Shown one piece after another: positions 59,248 to 64,000 of a stretch of 64,000 nt of DNA. Numbering within the stretch: the stretch's first letter is position 1; the number at the start of each line of letters is the position of its first letter. The stretch comes from Paenibacillus sp. HB172176 (GTDB lineage: Bacteria; Bacillota; Bacilli; Paenibacillales; Paenibacillaceae), in NCBI RefSeq assembly GCF_011947265.1, contig NZ_JAATHD010000023.1:1-64000 (forward strand), read 5' to 3'. A program made the translations under genes and the position numbers. A model generated the notes under the pieces. The model saw only the letters and a list, made by a program, of their open reading frames with translations. It ran no database searches and was not told the DNA's origin.

Positions 59248-60150
59248 ATGAATATTAGCCAGCTTGAAACGTTGCTGACCATCTCCAAGACGATGAGCTT
59301 TCGCAAGGCGGGCGAACTTCTCAATCTGACGCAGCCAGCCGTATCCGCCCAGATCAAAAGCTTGGAGGATGAATTCAAGACAATCCTCATCGACAGGAAT
59401 CAGCCTGTTACCTTGACCGATCACGGCAAAGTGTTTCTCGAGCATGCCGAGCGCATGCTTGCCATCGTGGACGAGCTGAGATTGAAGCTGGATGATTTGA
59501 ATCAGACGCCGCAGGGACATATTTTATTAGGAACGACTTCTTCCATCGCCATTCAGATTTTGCCCAGGGTGCTCTCCTACTTCCAGAATCAATATCCATT
59601 CATTAAGATCACGATACATACGATGCCATCATCTCAGGTGATGACTTCCGTGGAGCAAGGCACAGTCGATGTCGGCATTACCTATATTACCGAGAAGAAC
59701 CCAAGCATCTCTTCCTCCGTGCTTTATTATGATTCCTTTCATTTGGTCGTATCGCCCGATCATCCAATGAGCAACCTAAGACATACTACGGTAGACAAGC
59801 TGAAAAATTTGCCGATGATCATGCTAGCTCCGGATACGCTGGGACGGCGATTTGTCGATGGGCTGTTCAAGCAATACAATATTCAGCCCAATATTGTGAT
59901 GGAGCTTTCGTCTAGCGAAGAGGTAAAGCGGATGGTTGAGATTGATCTGGGAGCAGCGATTATTTCCAGACTGTCCATTGCAACGGAGCTGAAGCTTGGA
60001 TCGCTTAAGATGATTAAAGTGAATGAGCTGGAGACGAGCCATCCGGTTGGCGTCGTGTACAAATCAGGACGCTATCTCAATACGGCCATGCGGCAGTTTC
60101 TGAGCGATCTGCGCGGCATGCCTGAGCATCAATTCATTAGCAGCGAGTAA
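59248..60150 (+). CDS. LysR-family transcriptional regulator
   Basis: 300 residues. N-terminal winged helix (MSFRKAGELLNLTQPAVSAQ then KSLEDEFKT) and a periplasmic-binding-type effector domain (PRVLSYFQNQYPF, VSPDHPMSN). ATG 59248 has GGGGG ~12 nt before. The HisJ-like gene follows 17 nt later, so they form an operon. Unusual for LysR, which is more often divergent from its target. The effector is unknown. Confidence 0.9.
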   Translation: MNISQLETLLTISKTMSFRKAGELLNLTQPAVSAQIKSLEDEFKTILIDRNQPVTLTDHGKVFLEHAERMLAIVDELRLKLDDLNQTPQGHILLGTTSSIAIQILPRVLSYFQNQYPFIKITIHTMPSSQVMTSVEQGTVDVGITYITEKNPSISSSVLYYDSFHLVVSPDHPMSNLRHTTVDKLKNLPMIMLAPDTLGRRFVDGLFKQYNIQPNIVMELSSSEEVKRMVEIDLGAAIISRLSIATELKLGSLKMIKVNELETSHPVGVVYKSGRYLNTAMRQFLSDLRGMPEHQFISSE

Positions 60151-60167
60151 CGAAGGAGTGAAATCTT

Positions 60168-60977
60168 GTGAAATTCGATCTACATACCCATCATATCAGA
60201 TGCGGACATGCCGACGGAGATATTGAAGCTTACATATTGGCCGGAATGGATGCCGGGCTGCAGGTCATCGGCATTTCGGACCATTCTCCCTATTTCTATG
60301 ATGAACTGGATCAGCCTTCGCCCGCCATCGCTATGGCACGCAGCGATTTCGCTCATTATGTGGAAGAGGTCTTGAGGCTGAAAGCCCAATATGAAGGGAA
60401 AATCGAGGTGCTGCTTGGCATGGAATCCGATTTCTTCCCCGAACATGCCGATGTCTATCGCGAAGCCTATAAGGGCGTGCCATTCGATTATTTGATCGGC
60501 TCCGTCCACAAGGTTGGCGGAGTGAGCATCTTCAACCGGAAGCGTTGGAACAACCTGAACGAAGAGCAGCATATCAAGGAGAAATCGGATTATTACGATT
60601 TGATCAAGGCTTCCGCTCGCAGCGGCATGTTCGATATTCTCGGCCATATTGACGCGATGAAGGGCTATTATCCCGCCTTCTCGGATATACCCGCTCATCA
60701 GCAAATTGATGACGCGCTTGGGGTCATTGCCGAATGCGGCGTCGCGATCGAGATTAACACATCGGGAAGCACGAAGGATGTCGGAGGATGGTATCCCTCA
60801 GATGAAATTCTGGAGCGTGCGCTTCATTTCGGCGTCGCGGTCACCTTCGGCTCCGACGCCCATAAGCCAAGTCGGGTCGGCGATGAATGGGAGCTGGTCG
60901 CGAAGCGTCTCAAGGAGATTGGTTTTACGGAATGGTGCTTCTTTCGCAATCGCCGGCGTGTCAACGTTCCACTCTAA
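60168..60977 (+). CDS. PHP-domain histidinol-phosphatase-like protein
   Basis: 269 residues, PHP fold: metal motifs DLHTHHIRCGHADGD, GISDHSPY, GMESDFFPEH, GHIDAMKGY and FGSDAHKPSRVG. Length and motifs match the B. subtilis HisJ/YtvP histidinol-phosphatase type. Starts at GTG 60168 with AAGGAG 9 nt before. It is not near other his genes and is paired with a LysR regulator, so its real substrate could differ. Confidence 0.85.
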   Translation: MKFDLHTHHIRCGHADGDIEAYILAGMDAGLQVIGISDHSPYFYDELDQPSPAIAMARSDFAHYVEEVLRLKAQYEGKIEVLLGMESDFFPEHADVYREAYKGVPFDYLIGSVHKVGGVSIFNRKRWNNLNEEQHIKEKSDYYDLIKASARSGMFDILGHIDAMKGYYPAFSDIPAHQQIDDALGVIAECGVAIEINTSGSTKDVGGWYPSDEILERALHFGVAVTFGSDAHKPSRVGDEWELVAKRLKEIGFTEWCFFRNRRRVNVPL

Positions 60978-60993
60978 AAATGCGCAAAAAAGG

Positions 60994-61015
60994 GGGCCCT
61001 GCAGCTGCAGGGCCC
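60994..61015. terminator. 22-bp perfect palindrome after the HisJ-like gene
   Basis: GGGCCCTGCAG followed by CTGCAGGGCCC, a perfect GC-rich palindrome. The T-run is on the minus-strand side (CCTTTTTTG), where no gene ends, while the plus side continues AAAGTG. It may still stall plus-strand transcription. Confidence 0.55.
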
Positions 61016-61205
61016 AAAGTGTTATATTAAAAGGGGGTCTTGTTTATTATAATAACCTCCGCATGTGATAAGGCGATAACAGAAACATTTCATTTGTGTA
61101 ACAAAACCGCTTCATCTCATAAACGCATATTGCCTTGCCTTTTTAATATGCGCCTGTCCTGCGTCTGTCTAAGTCGTCGCTCCATCAGATGGATATTCGG
61201 CGCAC

Positions 61206-61240
61206 TTACGAATAGTGTGTAAATATGCTATACTTAAGTA
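61206..61240 (+). promoter_or_regulatory. Promoter and dyad of the HxlR gene
   Basis: TTACGA (61206-61211), a 17-nt spacer and TATACT (61229-61234). TACTTAAGTA (61231-61240) is a perfect dyad overlapping the -10, a plausible autorepression site. Confidence 0.5.
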
Positions 61241-61263
61241 ACTAAACAGCAGAGGTGATGCTA

Positions 61264-61572
61264 GTGGACTATTCAACCATGTGTCCCAGATATGAAGCAG
61301 CAGCCGATTTGCTCGGCAAGAAATGGATTGGTCTTATTATACGCGTGCTGCTTGGCGGTCCCAAGCGCTTCAAGGAATTGAAGGAACAAATTCCCGAGAT
61401 GAGCGACAAGATGCTCACGGATCGTCTTAAGGAGCTTGAAGCTCTGGAAATTGTCAGCCGTACGGTCTATCCGGAAATGCCGGTTCGCATCGAATATGAC
61501 CTGACAGAAAAAGGACATGATCTCGAGCCTGTCATCGAATCGATACAAAAGTGGGGAGAAAATTGGATGTAG
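61264..61572 (+). CDS. HxlR-family winged-helix regulator
   Basis: 102 residues. HxlR features: an early Cys (STMCPRYEAAADLLGKKWIG), LLGGPKRFKELKEQIPEMSD and RTVYPEMPVRIEYDLTEKG. The single Cys can act as a redox or electrophile sensor in relatives. GTG 61264 has AGAGGTG at ~7 nt; the ATG at 61258 overlaps that site. It is adjacent to an efflux operon but convergent with it. Target unknown. Confidence 0.9.
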   Translation: MDYSTMCPRYEAAADLLGKKWIGLIIRVLLGGPKRFKELKEQIPEMSDKMLTDRLKELEALEIVSRTVYPEMPVRIEYDLTEKGHDLEPVIESIQKWGENWM

Positions 61573-61608
61573 CTGCGATTAGGGATATCGTAGCTACTCC
61601 TTTTTTTT
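61571..61608 (+). terminator. Terminator of the HxlR gene
   Basis: AGCTGCGAT pairs with ATCGTAGCT (one mismatch), followed by ACTCC and eight T. It overlaps the HxlR stop and the 3' end of the padR gene. Confidence 0.75.
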
Positions 61609-62163
61609 GCAAGGAGACTCGAACAACCTTCCCGACTCCGCTTCGTTTCTCATCTCCTCCAACCAGCTCCGTTCCGCCTCGCTAAGCTGGATAATTCCTC
61701 GAATCATCTGGATGGATCCCTTTGGCAGCAAATCCCCCTTGATGCTCATCACTGCTTCAAGCATCGTTATGCGTTCCTTGCAAGCCTCGCTGTGCTGCTC
61801 AATCGCGGCTAATACAAGCCGCGGCTCGCCATGCATAATGAATGGCAAAGCCGCGAACAGCGGATGCTGAGGATAGTTTACTTGAAGTATCTGCTTATCC
61901 AGAAGCTTCAAGAATGCCTTCCTCCCCTTCTCCGTAATGCGGTAAATCGTCTTATCTGGCCGATTCTCGCCTGGAATCGTGACGATCTCCGACGCTTCAA
62001 TCAAATCATGCTCCCTCATTTGGTCAACCGCGTAATACAAAGAGCCGTCACGCACATTAAAGGTTGTATGCCAATTCCGCATCTTAATCGTCTGGCGAAT
62101 TTCGTATGGATGCCTTTCGTTCTCCATCAGCAATCCCAATATGAGCAGCTTCATGGATGACAT
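61594..62163 (-). CDS. PadR-family transcriptional repressor
   Basis: 189 residues. N-terminal PadR winged helix (ILGLLMENERHPYEIRQTIK, DGSLYYAVDQMREHDLIEA, TIYRITEKGRKAF) and a helical C-terminal dimerisation region (Vir type). It lies 6 nt after the MFS gene with AGGAG in the end of that gene, so it is co-transcribed. Probable repressor of this operon through the TACTCAAATTTGAGTA dyads upstream. Confidence 0.9.
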   Translation of the reverse strand: MSSMKLLILGLLMENERHPYEIRQTIKMRNWHTTFNVRDGSLYYAVDQMREHDLIEASEIVTIPGENRPDKTIYRITEKGRKAFLKLLDKQILQVNYPQHPLFAALPFIMHGEPRLVLAAIEQHSEACKERITMLEAVMSIKGDLLPKGSIQMIRGIIQLSEAERSWLEEMRNEAESGRLFESPCKKKE

Positions 62164-62169
62164 GGCCGA

Positions 62170-63750
62170 CTAGCTCCTGTTCAGCGAAGCTTCCGCTTTG
62201 CGAGCATTGGAATCGCCTGGTCTGCCTTGTTCTCCTTGATGACCGGGCTTAGCCGCTTCCAGTCTTGCTTTGCCCATCAGAATCGCGAAGATAATCGCGA
62301 CAGCAGGCAGAATCACAGACCACTGGAACACATCAATAATCGAATCAGACAGCTTGCTTAGCAAGGAGTTAATTAATTCGGCCGGCAAGCCCATTTGGCT
62401 CTGAACCTGCGGATCAAGCAAGGCCTGCCCGCCTTTGATCCGATCCGCCAGCTGCGGATCTATATTCGGCGTGCTTTCAACGGCAGATTGGAAGCTCGTC
62501 TTCTGAATAACCCCGAACACGGTGACGCCAAGCGCCGAGCCGATCGTTCGGAAGAAAGTAATTAGCGATGAAGCGGAGCCTTTGTATTGCGGCGGCACCG
62601 AGCTCAAGGTGGAGATGTTCAGCAAGGAGAAGGAAACGCCGATTCCAAGGCCCACGATAATCATGTAGAGAGTAATAATAAACCGACTTGTCGAGCTGTC
62701 CATCGCGAAGCCCAGCAATGCGGTTCCAAGCACCAAGGTAAGACCCGACACAATCATGACATTGCGGAATGGCAGTTTATTGGCAATCCATCCGCCAACT
62801 TGGCTGCTTAACACAACCCCGAGCATCATTGGAATGAGTACGGTGCTCGTCTGGGTTGCCGTCTTGTGGAAAACCCCTTGAATAAATATGGGAATAAAAG
62901 TTGCGGAGGCCATCATTACGCCGCCATAGAGCATCGAGATCATCATGCTGCTTGTGAACAACTTCTTGGAGAACAGACTAAGCTTGATAATTGGATCCTT
63001 CGCTTTTGTCTCCGCCCACAGGAAGAGGGCGAGCAGAATGCCTGAACCGACAAACAATGAGATGGTATTAAAAGAATTCCACGCCCAATTATCGGTTCCG
63101 CCGAGCTCAAGACCAAACATCAGACAGAGAATCGCTCCCGTCAGAAGCAGCACGCCCGCATAGTCGATATATTGCTTCTTCGAGGTTCTTGTTTCATGAT
63201 AAGCCTTCATAATAAAGATAAAGGACAGAATGCCAATCGGCACGTTGATGTAGAAAATCCAGCGCCAGCTGAAGTTGTCGGTGATTGCTCCGCCCAGAAT
63301 CGGTCCGAAGACGCTCGAGATGCCGAACACGGCTCCGAACAGCCCCATCATCTTGCCCCGCTTCTCCGCCGGAAACAAGTCGAATATAATCGTGAATACG
63401 ATTGGCATTAAGGCGCCGCCGCCAATCCCTTGAATCGCCCGGTAAATAATAAGCTGATCCATATTCTGAGCCGTTCCGCATAGAATAGAACCAATTATGA
63501 ATAAGGCGAGTCCAAGCATGAAGAAACGCTTGCGTCCATACATATCCGATAATTTGCCAAAAATCGGCGTTGAGACGACCATGGCGATCATGTAGGCGGA
63601 ATACACCCAGATGAAATTCTCGAAGCCTCCCAGCTTCTTGATGATCGTCGTCATAGCGGTTGATACGATAGTCTGATCCAGGGCGGCCATAAATAACCCG
63701 AGCAGCAGACCGGCAACGACCAGCTTTACATTGCTTTTATTTGCGTCCAC
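62170..63750 (-). CDS. MFS drug efflux transporter, DHA2 (EmrB/QacA) family
   Basis: 526 residues with 14 predicted helices. DHA2 features: LFMAALDQTIVSTAMTTI (motif D1), GKLSDMYGRKRFFMLG (motif A), YRAIQGIGGGALMPI (motif B) and GPILGGAITDNFSWRWIFYIN (motif C region). Proton-driven export of drugs or toxic metabolites. GTG 63750 has GGAAGGA at ~7 nt. Controlled with padR from one promoter. Confidence 0.94.
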   Translation of the reverse strand: MDANKSNVKLVVAGLLLGLFMAALDQTIVSTAMTTIIKKLGGFENFIWVYSAYMIAMVVSTPIFGKLSDMYGRKRFFMLGLALFIIGSILCGTAQNMDQLIIYRAIQGIGGGALMPIVFTIIFDLFPAEKRGKMMGLFGAVFGISSVFGPILGGAITDNFSWRWIFYINVPIGILSFIFIMKAYHETRTSKKQYIDYAGVLLLTGAILCLMFGLELGGTDNWAWNSFNTISLFVGSGILLALFLWAETKAKDPIIKLSLFSKKLFTSSMMISMLYGGVMMASATFIPIFIQGVFHKTATQTSTVLIPMMLGVVLSSQVGGWIANKLPFRNVMIVSGLTLVLGTALLGFAMDSSTSRFIITLYMIIVGLGIGVSFSLLNISTLSSVPPQYKGSASSLITFFRTIGSALGVTVFGVIQKTSFQSAVESTPNIDPQLADRIKGGQALLDPQVQSQMGLPAELINSLLSKLSDSIIDVFQWSVILPAVAIIFAILMGKARLEAAKPGHQGEQGRPGDSNARKAEASLNRS

Positions 63751-63772
63751 ATGTATCCTTCCTTCCAGTTCT

Positions 63773-63788
63773 TATTCAAATTTGAGTA
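63773..63788. promoter_or_regulatory. Downstream PadR-type operator copy
   Basis: TATTCAAATTTGAGTA, a dyad with one mismatch centred at 63780/63781, in the 5' untranslated region of the MFS gene. It is the second copy of the motif at 63802-63819, centres 30 bp apart (about three helical turns). Confidence 0.65.
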
Positions 63789-63798
63789 CCCTCGACTT

Positions 63799-63826
63799 AT
63801 TATACTCAAATTTGAGTATGGGTCAA
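63799..63826 (-). promoter_or_regulatory. MFS-padR promoter with main operator
   Basis: The minus strand has TTGACC (63826-63821), a 16-nt spacer and TATAAT (63804-63799). The perfect 18-bp dyad ATACTCAAATTTGAGTAT (63802-63819) fills the spacer and touches the -10, so a bound dimer would exclude RNA polymerase. Confidence 0.8.
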
Positions 63827-63938
63827 TTGTTTTTTTCGTAAACATGGAATTACACTTCCTAAGGATACCCGGCTTGAATTGGGATCATGTTCTAACGTAA
63901 GGGGCGGTTGTTTAGGTGAAGAGTTGCGTTTAATTTAC

Positions 63939-63990
63939 GAAAAAAACTGGCCTTTAGCGAGCTTCAAAAGCTCTGCTATAAGCCAGTTCT
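63939..63990 (-). terminator. Terminator of a minus-strand gene beyond the right edge
   Basis: AACTGGC (63945-63951) pairs with GCCAGTT (63982-63988) with inner AGCTT/AAGCT. On the minus strand TTTTTTT follows. It implies a leftward gene ending just outside the window. The stretch 63827-63938 shows nothing else. Confidence 0.75.
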
Positions 63991-64000
63991 TACTGCCACC

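Noticed and set aside
1..64000. CRISPR array, insertion sequence, prophage or integrative element
   Set aside because: No spaced direct repeats, transposase, integrase, attachment-site duplication or abrupt change in gene style was seen; CDS spacing is ordinary core chromosome throughout.

Overview
The window reads as a chromosomal segment of an endospore-forming Firmicute, most likely a Paenibacillaceae member (Paenibacillus-like). The evidence is a Bacillus-type 16S 5' end and rrn boxA, strong purine-rich Shine-Dalgarno sites, sporulation genes (spoVR, prkA, a YhcN-type lipoprotein, ytxC, a gamma-type SASP), an abrB-type regulator, liaFSR, YesM/YesN-type sugar two-component genes and Gram-positive RNA leaders (T-box, SAM-I). 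I see no transposon, phage, CRISPR array or tRNA. It looks like core and metabolic chromosome, not an island.

Layout. 1-450: the 5' end of a 16S rRNA running off the left edge, with its promoter and boxA. 0.45-8.4 kb: glutaminase, an arabinofuranosidase with its HTH regulator, a sporulation-kinase-like histidine kinase, an M42 peptidase and spoVR. 8.5-15 kb: a carbohydrate ABC importer (binding protein and two permeases) divergent from a YesM/YesN two-component pair. An identical 13-bp element sits at the same distance from the -10 boxes of both transport promoters. 15-18.2 kb: a polar-lipid or cell-envelope sugar cassette (LAB_N protein, GT2, NAD epimerase) divergent from a TetR gene. 18.2-22.7 kb: a secreted 11-mer-repeat WGxxGxxG protein, a spore lipoprotein, and the alpha-E / ATP-grasp / transglutaminase operon. 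22.9-27.3 kb: prkA, a DUF2161 nuclease-fold gene, a PLP aminotransferase and a 30-residue membrane peptide. 27.3-34.3 kb: an abrB-like gene, trmL, an orphan response regulator, serC, a beta-type glnA with a GlnR/TnrA-type box, aroF with an 8-bp tandem-repeat leader, and ispH. 34.3-38.3 kb: histidine kinase, response regulator and HtrA, resembling a secretion-stress module. 38.4-43.4 kb: a YugN-like gene, liaR-liaS-liaF and a soluble chemoreceptor-like protein with a C-terminal Cache-like region. 43.4-46.7 kb: gamma-SASP, a 3D-domain protein and thrS with its T-box leader. 46.7-53 kb: amino-sugar catabolism (nagB, nagA, ROK regulator, class II aldolase, DeoR regulator, SIS/AgaS-like). 53-58 kb: ytxC, mqnC, and metC-metA behind a SAM-I riboswitch. 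58-64 kb: corA with a long leader, a LysR gene with a HisJ-like phosphatase, an HxlR regulator, and an MFS efflux-padR operon with a double palindromic operator.

How the genes work together. Three self-contained regulatory units can be read from sequence alone: the YesMN-type sugar importer, the amino-sugar block with ROK and DeoR control, and the PadR-controlled efflux pump. Biosynthetic genes carry RNA or nitrogen control: T-box on thrS, SAM-I on metA-metC and a GlnR/TnrA box on glnA. No obviously new multi-gene system is proven. The best leads are the positioned 13-mer, the 8-bp repeat array in the aroF leader, the 11-mer-repeat WGxxGxxG protein and the alpha-E/ATP-grasp operon, a conserved but biochemically obscure system. 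All positions and domain calls come from reading the sequence; no database search was run.
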